Source: Paraburkholderia fungorum
GTDB taxonomy: Bacteria > Pseudomonadota > Gammaproteobacteria > Burkholderiales > Burkholderiaceae
Length of the DNA stretch: 64,000 nt
Reading direction: 5' to 3'
Assembly: GCF_003610895.1 (NCBI RefSeq)
Contig: NZ_MCAS01000068.1
Coordinates: 62,001-126,000 of the forward strand
Position 1 is the first letter of the stretch. Every line of letters begins with the position of its first letter. Below, one piece after another: positions 43,672 to 52,739 of the stretch. Position numbers and translations under genes: made by a program. The notes below the pieces were generated by a model. That model made no database searches. It saw nothing but the letters and a program-made list of their open reading frames with translations, and was not told the DNA's origin.

Positions 43672-45945
43672 TCAAACCTTCACTTTCCCGCCGGCCTTCC
43701 CAAGCGTCCCGATCTTCTCAAGATCAAACGGCGTATCTCTAACCCTCTTCCCCGTCAACCTGAACACCGCATTAGCCACCGCCGGCGCCACCGAAGGACT
43801 CGATAACTCCCCCACGCCGCCAGGTTTCGCGGGATCCCCCTGCACGATCAGAATATCCACCTCCGGCATATCACTCATCCGCATCACGCGATACGAATCA
43901 AAGTTTTTCTGCTCCACCTGCCCATGCCGAATATCGATGCGATCCGCCGTCGCGTGTCCTAGCCCCCACATCAGCCCGCCATACAGTTGTTCTTCAACCC
44001 CACCCGGCGACACGGCCAGCCCGCAATCCGCCACACAGGTCAGCTTCTCCACCACAACCGCGTCACCCTTCCTAACAACTCGCGCTACGACGGCAACATA
44101 GCTGCTATACGCCTGATTCGTCGCAATACCCAACGCCGTACCAGCCGGCAGCGCCTTTCCCCACCCAGCCCGCTGCGCCGCCTCGCGCAACACCGCCTTA
44201 TGCCGCGGGTCCTTCATATACGCAAGCCGGAACTCAATCGGATCGCGCTGCGCGGCATGCGCGGCTTCATCCATGAAAGATTCCACCGCGAACACGTTCG
44301 GGATATAACTCACCGCGCGATACCAACCTGTCGGCACACCGGTTTCATGACGCACCCAACCAATATCCACGTGCGGCGCATCGTAAGCGAACTCATACTT
44401 GCTGATCGCTTCGGTAGTGCTGTAATCCATCCGGTCCGGACGATCGAAATAACCCGGCTCCCATTGTTCCGGCGAAGCGGGCATCACCGCGCGCAACTGC
44501 AATGTAGTGAGGTTGCCATGCGCATCAAAAGCGGCCTTGGCGCGGTGATAACTCGCCGAGTGATAAAAGAGCGCACGCATTTCATCTTCGCGGCTGTTCA
44601 TCAGCTTGACCGGCTTGCCGACTTTCAACGCAAGCCATGTCACTTCGAATAGCCAATACTTCGATTCACGCGAACCGAAGCTGCCGCCCGACACAAGCTC
44701 ATGCAGCACAACGCGTTCAGCAGGAATCCCACCAATCACCTCAGCCGCTTCCTGCACCGTTGAAGGCACTTGCAACCCACCCCAGTACTCAATGTGGCCG
44801 TCTTTAGCCCAGGCAGTGACATTGATCGGTTCAAGCGCGTTTTGCGCCTTATAGGGCATCGAATAGGACGCCTCGATCACCCGCGCGCCATGTGGCCATG
44901 CCGTCTTCGCGTCACCGGTTTGAATCGTCGGCACAACATGCGCGACAGGATCATCGAGCCACGCAGCCTGACGCGCGGCGAGCGTACTACTGTCGAAGGT
45001 CTCCAGCGGACTGTCTTCCCACTCAACCTTCAGCGCAGCCTGACCTTGATGCGCCGACCAGTAATCATCGGCCAACACGGCGACGCCCGCCTGGTTGCCG
45101 CCGAGAAGATCAGGACGGCCAGGAATCTGCAACACCTGCCGCACGCCCGGCACGGCTAACGCGGCCTTCGCATCAACACTCCGCACGCGTGCATCGATCA
45201 CCGGTGCACGCGTGACAACCGCCACCAGCATGTCCGGCAACGACACGTCGATGCTGTACGGAAACGCCCCTCTCGCTTTCAGATCGGCACCACGCTTTTT
45301 CTGCAGTTTGCCGATGTATTTGAACTGCGACGGGTCTTTCAACACGACATCTTTCGGCGCGGGCAACTGCGCTGCCACACTCGCCAGCGAGCCATAGTTC
45401 GCGCGCTTACCGCTGGCCTTATCGACAACAAAACCGTTCTCCGTCGAACAGGAAGACGGCGCCACATTCCATTGTTTCGCAGCAGCACCAATCAACATCG
45501 CACGCGCGGTCGCGCCGGCACGCCGCAAGCGCTCGTATTCAAGCGAGACGCTCGTGCTGCCACCTGTCGAAAACACCTTCCACAGCGGATGAATATAGTC
45601 GCCGAAGAACGGATTCTCCGGCGTGATCACCTCCACGCGAAACGGATCGACATCGAGTTCTTCCGCAACCACGGCAGCCAGCGCGGTTCGCGTACCCGTG
45701 CCCGAATCGTGCTTATGAACCACAAGCTTGATCGTATCGTCGGGCAGTACACGCACCCACGCGTTCGGTTCGAATTCGCCGGGTTGAGGTTTCGGGTCGC
45801 CGCTCGCGTTCGCATCCGCGGCAAATGCTTCAGGCAATTGAAACCCGATAGCGAGACCCGAGGCCAACAACGCCGAGCTTTGTTTGATGAAGCGTCGGCG
45901 TGCGGCACCATGCGCATCTTTCAGCGCCTGTTTATCGTTGTGCAT
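43672..45945 (-). CDS. iorB: Molybdopterin-binding subunit, isoquinoline oxidoreductase-type
   Basis: Encodes 757 residues of the xanthine-oxidase superfamily large subunit. A twin-arginine signal (ARRRFIKQSS) leads, so the enzyme is periplasmic. Molybdopterin-domain landmarks (SGGSFGSRESKYW, GGVEEQLYGGLMWGLGHAT) are present. The start follows GAGGAGG and abuts the iron-sulphur gene's stop. Members hydroxylate N-heterocycles or oxidise aldehydes. No cytochrome subunit follows in the window, unlike many three-subunit relatives. The substrate is unknown, but the cluster that starts 3 kb away handles heteroaromatics. Confidence 0.88.
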   Translation of the reverse strand: MHNDKQALKDAHGAARRRFIKQSSALLASGLAIGFQLPEAFAADANASGDPKPQPGEFEPNAWVRVLPDDTIKLVVHKHDSGTGTRTALAAVVAEELDVDPFRVEVITPENPFFGDYIHPLWKVFSTGGSTSVSLEYERLRRAGATARAMLIGAAAKQWNVAPSSCSTENGFVVDKASGKRANYGSLASVAAQLPAPKDVVLKDPSQFKYIGKLQKKRGADLKARGAFPYSIDVSLPDMLVAVVTRAPVIDARVRSVDAKAALAVPGVRQVLQIPGRPDLLGGNQAGVAVLADDYWSAHQGQAALKVEWEDSPLETFDSSTLAARQAAWLDDPVAHVVPTIQTGDAKTAWPHGARVIEASYSMPYKAQNALEPINVTAWAKDGHIEYWGGLQVPSTVQEAAEVIGGIPAERVVLHELVSGGSFGSRESKYWLFEVTWLALKVGKPVKLMNSREDEMRALFYHSASYHRAKAAFDAHGNLTTLQLRAVMPASPEQWEPGYFDRPDRMDYSTTEAISKYEFAYDAPHVDIGWVRHETGVPTGWYRAVSYIPNVFAVESFMDEAAHAAQRDPIEFRLAYMKDPRHKAVLREAAQRAGWGKALPAGTALGIATNQAYSSYVAVVARVVRKGDAVVVEKLTCVADCGLAVSPGGVEEQLYGGLMWGLGHATADRIDIRHGQVEQKNFDSYRVMRMSDMPEVDILIVQGDPAKPGGVGELSSPSVAPAVANAVFRLTGKRVRDTPFDLEKIGTLGKAGGKVKV

Positions 45946-45946
45946 G

Positions 45947-46477
45947 TCAAACCTCCTCGTTAGCGGAGGCGGAGGTAGGGGAGCAGACTAATGCGCACGC
46001 CGGCGCAACCGACGCCAATGCCGCATCGCCCGAAGCCGCACGCTTGATCGCCTTCCTGATCCGCGAGTAGGTCCCGCAGCGGCAGATATTGCCGGACATC
46101 GCCGTGGCAATCGTTTCATCGTTGACAGTCGGCTTATCCTTCAGAAACGAGGCCGCCTGCATCAACTGACCGGATTGACAGTAGCCGCATTGCGGCACGT
46201 CCTCTGCCACCCACGCGAGTTGCAGCGGATGTGTACCGTCTTTCGACAATCCCTCGTTCGTCGTGATGCGCTTGCCCGCCACCGCGGCAATCGGCAACAA
46301 ACAGGAGCGCACGGCCTCGCCTTCCAGATGCACCGTACACGCGCCGCAAAACCCGCCGCCACAGCCGAATTTCGTACCTGTCAATTTGAGCCGGTCGCGC
46401 AACACCCACAACAGGGGCATGTCTTCCGGTACATTGTCGAGCGAGTGCTGCGTGTCGTTGACCACGATCTCGATCAT
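45947..46477 (-). CDS. iorA: [2Fe-2S] subunit of the molybdenum oxidoreductase
   Basis: Encodes 176 residues with the two iron-sulphur domains of this family: CGGGFCGACTVHLEG for the plant-type cluster, then QCGYCQSGQLMQA and GNICRCGTYSRIRKA. It passes electrons from the molybdenum site of the IorB partner encoded immediately behind. The ~20-residue C-terminal extension is unusual. GGAGA precedes the ATG. Confidence 0.92.
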   Translation of the reverse strand: MIEIVVNDTQHSLDNVPEDMPLLWVLRDRLKLTGTKFGCGGGFCGACTVHLEGEAVRSCLLPIAAVAGKRITTNEGLSKDGTHPLQLAWVAEDVPQCGYCQSGQLMQAASFLKDKPTVNDETIATAMSGNICRCGTYSRIRKAIKRAASGDAALASVAPACALVCSPTSASANEEV

Positions 46478-46627
46478 GCGTGTCTCCTGAATGTTGTTGT
46501 GCAGCGCGGCGTGAGGCAGCGTGGAGTACGTGCCGCCAGGGCCGGGTGCTTGCGGTCATTATTGAAAGCCGTTAAACACAACGCCAGCGACGATTTCTTC
46601 CATCACCCGTAAGTCCGGCTAACACCC

Positions 46628-47524
46628 ATGTTGAAGCGCTACCCTTCCATTCAGTCGATGCAGGCCTTTCTGCAAGCGGCGCGCGTCGGCAGCTTTTCGA
46701 GCGCGGCGCGCCAGTTGTCGCTCACGCACAGCGCGATCAGCCAGCAGATCCGCACGCTCGAGGAGTTCGTCGGGCAACCCCTGTTCGTGCGCGAGAGCGG
46801 CCGCGTGGTGCTCACGGATGCGGGCGTGCTGTTCGCCAACCAGCTGGCGGATGGTTTCGAGCAGATCGATCGCGCGTTGTCGTCGGTGAAGGAGCGCATG
46901 GTCAAGCAGTCGATCACGCTCGATGTCGATCCCGAACTTGCGCAGAGTTGGCTGGTGGCGCGCTTGCCCACGTTGCTCGGCGCATTGAGCGGTACGTCGC
47001 TCACCGTGCTGTCCACGCCGCGCTACGAGCGCAGCGCGTTCGACCGCGTGGATATCGCGCTGCGGTACGGGTATGGGGAATGGGATGGCTTCGAAAACGC
47101 GCTGATCTGCGGCGATCGATTGACTGCCGTGGGTTCGCCCGCGCTGCTTCAGGCGCGCGGGCTGGGCCTGCCGCTCACGCCGGAACAGGTGCTCGATTTA
47201 CCCTTGCTCGGCTACACGAAACGCTCGTGGATTCCGTGGCTCACCGCGGCAGGCTTGCCGGCGGTCGAACCGGATGCCGTCGCCGTGTTCGACAACGCAG
47301 CAGGGCTGATTGCAGCCGCCAGCGCGGGTGTAGGTGCCGGCCTGGCGCGCGGCCTGCTCGCAGCGGACGCGCGACGCGCGGGGAATCTGGTCGAACTCAC
47401 CCAGGTGGAAATTCCGACGCATTACAACCTGTATGCCGTATGGCCGCGCGAGAAAGCTGAACGCGTCGCGCCGTTAATCGATGTGATTCGCGAGCTGGTC
47501 GCGCAGGCGGTCGGCGCGCACTAG
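46628..47524 (+). CDS. LysR family transcriptional regulator (GcvA-like)
   Basis: Encodes 298 residues. The N-terminus SIQSMQAFLQAARVGSFSSA with LTHSAISQQIRTLE and a full effector domain match the GcvA-type LysR class. It is divergent from the iorAB genes and probably controls them. Confidence 0.9.
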   Translation: MLKRYPSIQSMQAFLQAARVGSFSSAARQLSLTHSAISQQIRTLEEFVGQPLFVRESGRVVLTDAGVLFANQLADGFEQIDRALSSVKERMVKQSITLDVDPELAQSWLVARLPTLLGALSGTSLTVLSTPRYERSAFDRVDIALRYGYGEWDGFENALICGDRLTAVGSPALLQARGLGLPLTPEQVLDLPLLGYTKRSWIPWLTAAGLPAVEPDAVAVFDNAAGLIAAASAGVGAGLARGLLAADARRAGNLVELTQVEIPTHYNLYAVWPREKAERVAPLIDVIRELVAQAVGAH

Positions 47525-47532
47525 CGTTAAGC

Positions 47533-48438
47533 TCAGCCGCTCTGCGCATTCATGTCCATGCTGGTGGCCACCTCGCGCATCGTGTCAAGAAACAGCGAAA
47601 GCACCGGCGACGCATCCTCAGCACGATAGCGCGCATGCAACGACACCTCCGGACGAGGTGCTGCCAGCGACACGAAGGCGACGCCGCCGGTCGTCAATTG
47701 CCGAGCCGAGGAAGGCAGCAGCGCCACGCCCAGGCCCTCGCGCACCAGACACAGCAGCGTATGCACCTCGACCACCTCCTGTTCTATCTGCGGTGTAAAC
47801 CCTGCCTCGACACAACAGTCCTGCAGAAAGCGCGCAAGCTGCGACTGCCGCAAACCGAACGACACAAACCGCTCGGTCTCCAACTCCCTCAACGCGATCT
47901 CCTCACGCGCGGCAAGCCGATGCCCTAACGGCAGCGCCACCACCGCCGATTCGCGCATCACCACTTCACTGCGAATTTCCGGGTCCTCGTGCGACACCCG
48001 GAAAAAGCACACATCGAGGCGCCGCTCCTTGAGCGCGAGAATCTGCGCAGCGGGTGTCATCTCATGCAGCGTCCACTGCACCTGCGGATGTTTCTCCGCA
48101 AATACCCGTAGCGCACGCGGAATCGGCTCGACCATCGCCGAGCTGATGATGCCGATCTCGAGACTGCCCACCTCACCGCGTCCCGCGCAACGCGTCAGAT
48201 CGATCGCGCGTTCGAACTGCGCGAAGATCAGCGGCACCTGCTCTTTAAGTGTTTTCCCTGCATCAGTGAGTTCGACACGGTGCTGCGAGCGCATGAACAA
48301 CGCAGTGCCCATCTCCTCTTCAAGGATACGAATCTGCTGACTGAGAGGTGGCTGCGAAATGTGCAGCCGCGCGGCTGCCCGGCCGAAATGCAGTTCGTCG
48401 GCAAGTACCGCGAAGTAACGCAACAGCCGGATGTCCAT
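47533..48438 (-). CDS. LysR family transcriptional regulator (CatM/BenM-like)
   Basis: Encodes 301 residues. MDIRLLRYFAVLADELHFGR and ISQPPLSQQIRILEEEMG are typical of the aromatic-catabolism LysR group. It is divergent from the amidohydrolase operon at 48681, across ~240 bases. It is the natural candidate regulator of the whole 48.7-57.6 kb cluster. Confidence 0.92.
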   Translation of the reverse strand: MDIRLLRYFAVLADELHFGRAAARLHISQPPLSQQIRILEEEMGTALFMRSQHRVELTDAGKTLKEQVPLIFAQFERAIDLTRCAGRGEVGSLEIGIISSAMVEPIPRALRVFAEKHPQVQWTLHEMTPAAQILALKERRLDVCFFRVSHEDPEIRSEVVMRESAVVALPLGHRLAAREEIALRELETERFVSFGLRQSQLARFLQDCCVEAGFTPQIEQEVVEVHTLLCLVREGLGVALLPSSARQLTTGGVAFVSLAAPRPEVSLHARYRAEDASPVLSLFLDTMREVATSMDMNAQSG

Positions 48439-48680
48439 ATCGCAAACGTATCAAGATCGTGGTTAAAAAATATTGTACAGAGCGTTTTTATCTTGTGAGA
48501 CTGCATCGCAAGCAGCAGTGCACATCAGTGTGACACTCGATGCCGGCGAGGGGAAGGCGCTCAAAAATGGCGCCTTGCAAAGGGCCGCATGGGCAAGCCC
48601 GTCTGGGCTCCGTTCCATCGATGCGCCTGCCCGCGATCCGGCAACTGGATACACCAGTTCCTCTCAAGGAGATCGAGTAC

Positions 48681-49646
48681 ATGATCATCGACACCAGCTG
48701 TTATCCGACCAATCTGGTCGACCTCGCCTGGCGCCACGACGGCGAGCCATTTACCGGTGAGCGTCTGATCGCAACGATGGACGGGCCGTACCTCATCAAC
48801 GGCAAGCCGCGCCGCATCGACAAGGCATTCATTCAGCCGCCGCAAGGCAACACGATCTATACGTGGACCGACGGCAACCGCACGGGACGCGAGTCGATCG
48901 ACGACTACATGGCGTACACCGTCGAAATGACGCAGAAGTACCCGGACCGTCTGATCGGTTGCTTCGTCTACAACCCGCGTTGCGGCCCGGAGAACGGCGC
49001 CGAAGCAATCGAGTTCTACGCGAAGGAACACGGCTTCAAGATGGTGCAGCTGCAGGCCAATATGCACGCCTATCGTCCCGACCGCGCGCTCGACTGGCTG
49101 CGGCCCGCATTGCGTAAATGCGCGGACCTGGGCCTGCTCGTGAAGCTGCACACCGGCGACGGGCCGTACAGCATTCCGAGCGAATGGTACCCGCTGATCC
49201 GCGAATTCCCGTCGGTGAATTTCATCATGGCGCACTTCGGTGTGCAGACCGGTGGCGTGTATTGCTTCGAGCCGTATCAAATGGCGCTCGATACACCGAA
49301 CGTGTATTGCGAATCGAGCTGGTGCCTGCAATCGCGGATCGTGGAATTCGCGAAGGTGCTGCCGACCCACAAGATTCTCTACGGCTCGGACACGCCGCCG
49401 AACGAACCCGGCATGTGGCTGCGATTGCTCGAAGTGTTGTGTCACGAACCGCCGCAAGGCCTGAATCTCGACGAAGACACGCTCGAGGATTATCTCGGCA
49501 ACAACCTCGCCCGCATGATCGGCATCGAGCCGAGCGCGCCGCCGCGAAGCGTCGAAGAAGCGCAAGCCTATCTGAAACACCATGCCGGCGCGTCGCACAA
49601 ACACGCCGCCCAGGCATCACAAGCAGCCTACGCAGGAGCCCGCTGA
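48681..49646 (+). CDS. Amidohydrolase-2 (ACMSD-type) subunit lacking HxH
   Basis: Encodes 321 residues of the ACMSD/gamma-resorcylate decarboxylase fold. The usual N-terminal metal-binding HxH is replaced: residues 4-9 read DTSCYP, where the next gene has DTHLHP. The other ligands are kept: H157 (KLHTGDGP), H185 (MAHFG) and D237 (YGSDTPP). This copy should bind metal poorly or differently and may be a structural partner of the product of 49646. The start follows AAGGAG. It overlaps the next start by one base (TGATG). Confidence 0.88.
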   Translation: MIIDTSCYPTNLVDLAWRHDGEPFTGERLIATMDGPYLINGKPRRIDKAFIQPPQGNTIYTWTDGNRTGRESIDDYMAYTVEMTQKYPDRLIGCFVYNPRCGPENGAEAIEFYAKEHGFKMVQLQANMHAYRPDRALDWLRPALRKCADLGLLVKLHTGDGPYSIPSEWYPLIREFPSVNFIMAHFGVQTGGVYCFEPYQMALDTPNVYCESSWCLQSRIVEFAKVLPTHKILYGSDTPPNEPGMWLRLLEVLCHEPPQGLNLDEDTLEDYLGNNLARMIGIEPSAPPRSVEEAQAYLKHHAGASHKHAAQASQAAYAGAR

Positions 49647-50572
49647 TGATCATCGATACCCATCTGCACCCGACCAATCTCGTCGACGAAGCGTGGCGCC
49701 ACACCGGCGAGCCGTTCACCGGCGAACGCATGCTGAAGATGATGGACGGTCCGTACATCATCAACGGCAAGCCGCGCCGCATCGACATGGGCTTCATTCA
49801 GCCGCCGCCGGGCAACACCGGCTATCGCGACGGCAATCGCCGCGGCCGTGAAGGCATTCGCGATTACATGTCGTATATCGCCGAGCTGACGCAGAAGTAC
49901 CCGGATCGGTTTATCGGCAACTTCACGTACAACCCGCGCTGGGGCCCGGAGAACGGCGCGGCCGAACTCGAATTCCACGTGAAGGAGTACGGCTTCAAGA
50001 TGCTCAAGCTGCACGCGAACATGCACGGCTATCGGCCGGATCGCGCGCTCGACTGGCTGCGCCCGGCAATGAAGAAGTGTGCGGAGCTCGGCGTGGTGGT
50101 GCTGATTCACACCGGCGACGGACCGTACACGATTCCGACGCAGTTCTATCCAATCATCCGCGAGTTCCCGATGGTGAACTTCATCATCGGTCACTTCGGG
50201 ATTCAAACGGGCGGTAACTACTCGTTCGAAGCGTTCTGGATGGCGATGGATACACCGAACGTGTATTGCGAATCGGGCTGGTGCTATCAGTCGCGCATCG
50301 TCGAATTCGCTCGTGAACTGCCGCGCAACAAGATCGTGTTCGGTACCGATTCGCCACCGAATGAGCCGGGCATGTGGCTGCGCGAGCTCGAAATGTTGTG
50401 TGGACCGGCGCCGCAAGGTATGGATCTGGACGAAGACGGTCTCGAAGACTACATGGGCAACAACATCGCCCGCCTGGTCGGCATCGAACCCACCAAGCCG
50501 CCGAAGGATCTGGCTGAAGCGGAAAAGCGCTTGAAGGCGACCTACGTGAATGACGTAACGCAGCCTGCCTGA
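49646..50572 (+). CDS. Amidohydrolase-2 (ACMSD-type) enzyme
   Basis: Encodes 308 residues, closely related to the preceding gene product. It has the full metal set: H6 and H8 (DTHLHP), H155 (LIHTGDGP), H183 (GHFGIQTGG) and D235 (FGTDSPPNE). Members are metal-dependent decarboxylases or hydrolases of aromatic or heteroaromatic acids and lactones. Translational overlap with the paralogue upstream suggests the two form a heteromeric complex. A GC-rich hairpin follows before the ubiD gene. Confidence 0.9.
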   Translation: MIIDTHLHPTNLVDEAWRHTGEPFTGERMLKMMDGPYIINGKPRRIDMGFIQPPPGNTGYRDGNRRGREGIRDYMSYIAELTQKYPDRFIGNFTYNPRWGPENGAAELEFHVKEYGFKMLKLHANMHGYRPDRALDWLRPAMKKCAELGVVVLIHTGDGPYTIPTQFYPIIREFPMVNFIIGHFGIQTGGNYSFEAFWMAMDTPNVYCESGWCYQSRIVEFARELPRNKIVFGTDSPPNEPGMWLRELEMLCGPAPQGMDLDEDGLEDYMGNNIARLVGIEPTKPPKDLAEAEKRLKATYVNDVTQPA

Positions 50573-50593
50573 CGCGTTTAGCGCTTGCTGTAA

Positions 50594-50621
50594 GGCAGGC
50601 GCGGCTCACACCGCGCCTGCC
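50594..50621 (+). other. Intercistronic GC hairpin
   Basis: GGCAGGCGCGG (50594-50604) pairs perfectly with CCGCGCCTGCC (50611-50621) around a six-base loop. No T-run follows, so it is more likely a stability or partial-attenuation element than a full terminator. It separates the amidohydrolase pair from ubiD. Confidence 0.6.
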
Positions 50622-50666
50622 GGTCCCGACAGTCCGCTTTCGTTATCGCTTTCGACGGAGTTCACT

Positions 50667-52064
50667 ATGGCGGATAACCTCTTCCGCGCCACGCAGGATT
50701 TTCATCGCTTTGCTCATGCGTATCGCGAGCAGTTTCCCGACGACGTATTGACTATTCAGCAACCGGTGGCGGCGGATCAGGACGTCACCGCTATCGTGGC
50801 CGAATTGGCCTCACGCGGACGGCATGACATGTTGATCTGCGAAAAGGTCGACGGTATCGCGACACCGCTGGTCACCAATTTCTTCGCTTCACGCACGCGT
50901 ATTGGCCGCTTGTTCGACGTCGATGCGTCTGGCTTGTTCGACGCCTACCAGCAGCGTGCGAATGCACCCATCGCGCCGGTTTTCGTGCCGACCGGTCCGG
51001 TTCTCGACCAGGTTATCGAAGGCGACGCCGTCGATCTCGCGCAACTGCCGATGATCCGCCACTTCGATACCGATCGTGGTCCCTACATCACCAACGCGGT
51101 AATCGTCGCCGAAGACCCCGTGACGGGCGTGGCGAACCTGAGCTATCACCGTTCGATGCGGCATGCCCGCAACGCGCTCGCAACCAGCCTGCATTCGCGC
51201 GGCCATCTCTGGCGCATGCTGCAAACCGCCAAAGCGCGCGGCGACACCTTGAAGGTCGCGATGGTGATCGGCGCGCATCCGTTGTTCATGCTGGCCGCTG
51301 CGGCGCGGGTGCCTTTCGGCACAGATGAGCGCGCCATTGCAGGGGGATTATTCGGTGCGCCGCTGCAACTGGTCCGCACACCGCGATATGGAATCGGCGT
51401 GCCCGCTTCCGCCGAGTTTGTGCTGGAAGGCACGATCGATCCCGACGCTCATGCAGAAGAAGGTCCGTTCGGCGAATTCACGGGCTATTCATCGGACCGC
51501 TCGACCAACAACGTGCTGCGCGTCGACACGATGATGCGGCGTAACGATGCATGGCTTGTCGATGTCGTCGGTGGTCCGTACGCCGAGCATCTGACGCTGG
51601 CCCGCTTGCCGCGCGAAGCGGAAATGAGCGAGAAGCTGAAGGCGCGCTTTCCTGCCGTTACCGCACTGCACTACCCGAACTCGGGCACGCACTTTCACTG
51701 CTACGTCGCACTGAATCAATCGCGCGACGGCGAAGCACGTCAGATCATGCTCGCGCTGCTCGGCTGGGACCCGTATTTGAAGAACGTGGTGGCGGTGGAT
51801 AGCGACATCGACATCACCAACGATTCGCAAGTGCTGTGGGCCATCGCCACGCATTTCCAGCCGCATCAGGACATATTTATCGTCGACGGTTTGCCGGGCA
51901 GTCCGCTCGACCCGTCTTCGTCCGCGGCGGGCACCACGTCGCGCATGGGCATCGATGCGACGCGCGGTTCCCACTTCGACGGCATCCGCGCGAAGATCAG
52001 CGAGAGCGCCATGCAACACGCCGTCGATATCCTGGCCCGCGCCAGCGCCGGAGCCCGACCATGA
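50667..52064 (+). CDS. UbiD family decarboxylase
   Basis: Encodes 465 residues. The UbiD catalytic segment EEGPFGEFTGY with both glutamates is present, and upstream SYHRSMRHARNALATSLHS supplies the conserved Arg. These enzymes use prenylated FMN to (de)carboxylate unsaturated or aromatic acids. The UbiX gene overlaps by four bases (ATGA), so cofactor and apoenzyme are made together. Neighbours suggest a heteroaromatic acid as substrate rather than a ubiquinone intermediate. Confidence 0.92.
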   Translation: MADNLFRATQDFHRFAHAYREQFPDDVLTIQQPVAADQDVTAIVAELASRGRHDMLICEKVDGIATPLVTNFFASRTRIGRLFDVDASGLFDAYQQRANAPIAPVFVPTGPVLDQVIEGDAVDLAQLPMIRHFDTDRGPYITNAVIVAEDPVTGVANLSYHRSMRHARNALATSLHSRGHLWRMLQTAKARGDTLKVAMVIGAHPLFMLAAAARVPFGTDERAIAGGLFGAPLQLVRTPRYGIGVPASAEFVLEGTIDPDAHAEEGPFGEFTGYSSDRSTNNVLRVDTMMRRNDAWLVDVVGGPYAEHLTLARLPREAEMSEKLKARFPAVTALHYPNSGTHFHCYVALNQSRDGEARQIMLALLGWDPYLKNVVAVDSDIDITNDSQVLWAIATHFQPHQDIFIVDGLPGSPLDPSSSAAGTTSRMGIDATRGSHFDGIRAKISESAMQHAVDILARASAGARP

Positions 52065-52675
52065 CCCCGCGGCGACTCGTTGTCGGCATCAGCGGTGCGT
52101 CCGGTTTCACGTACGGCGTGCGTCTGCTGCAACTGCTGCGTGAACTCGGCATCGAAACGCATCTGACCGTTTCGCGCAGCGCCCTGCTGACCATGACGCA
52201 CGAAACCGACTACAAGTTCGCCGAAGTCAGTGCCCTCGCCAGCTTCACCTACCGTTGCGACGACATGGCCGCGGCGATCTCCAGCGGCTCGTTCCGCTCG
52301 CTGGGCATGATCGTCGCGCCGTGTTCGATGAAGACGCTTGCCGAAATTGCCAGCGGCATGTCGTCCAGCCTGATCTCGCGCGCCGCCGACGTCACGTTGA
52401 AAGAGCGCCGCCCTCTGGTGCTGCTGGCACGCGAGACGCCTTATACGCTGGCGCATCTGCGCAACATGATCGCCGTCACCGAAATGGGCGCGATCGTCGC
52501 TCCGCCCGTGCCGGCGTTTTACGCGCGCCCGGTTTCACTCGACCAGATGATCGATCACACGCTTGGCCGTGTACTCGATCTGTTCGGTCTCGAAGCGGGC
52601 ACCGTCAAACGCTGGCGGGAGCAGGACATATCAACCGAAGTGGAAACGCAAACACACGCACCGCATATCGCCTGA
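52061..52675 (+). CDS. UbiX family flavin prenyltransferase
   Basis: Encodes 204 residues. The family signature VGISGASGFTYGVRLLQLL opens the protein, and the later APCSMKTLAEIASGMSSSL and ARETPYTLAHLRNM complete it. It transfers dimethylallyl to FMN to make the prenyl-FMN cofactor of UbiD. The start overlaps the ubiD stop. This is a second-copy, cluster-linked UbiX rather than the housekeeping one, as judged from its neighbours. Confidence 0.93.
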   Translation: MTPRRLVVGISGASGFTYGVRLLQLLRELGIETHLTVSRSALLTMTHETDYKFAEVSALASFTYRCDDMAAAISSGSFRSLGMIVAPCSMKTLAEIASGMSSSLISRAADVTLKERRPLVLLARETPYTLAHLRNMIAVTEMGAIVAPPVPAFYARPVSLDQMIDHTLGRVLDLFGLEAGTVKRWREQDISTEVETQTHAPHIA

Positions 52676-52739
52676 CAAGTAAAGACGCACGAGTAGAACC
52701 GCACGAACCGCAGCACGACCGAAGAAACGGAGATGAGTC

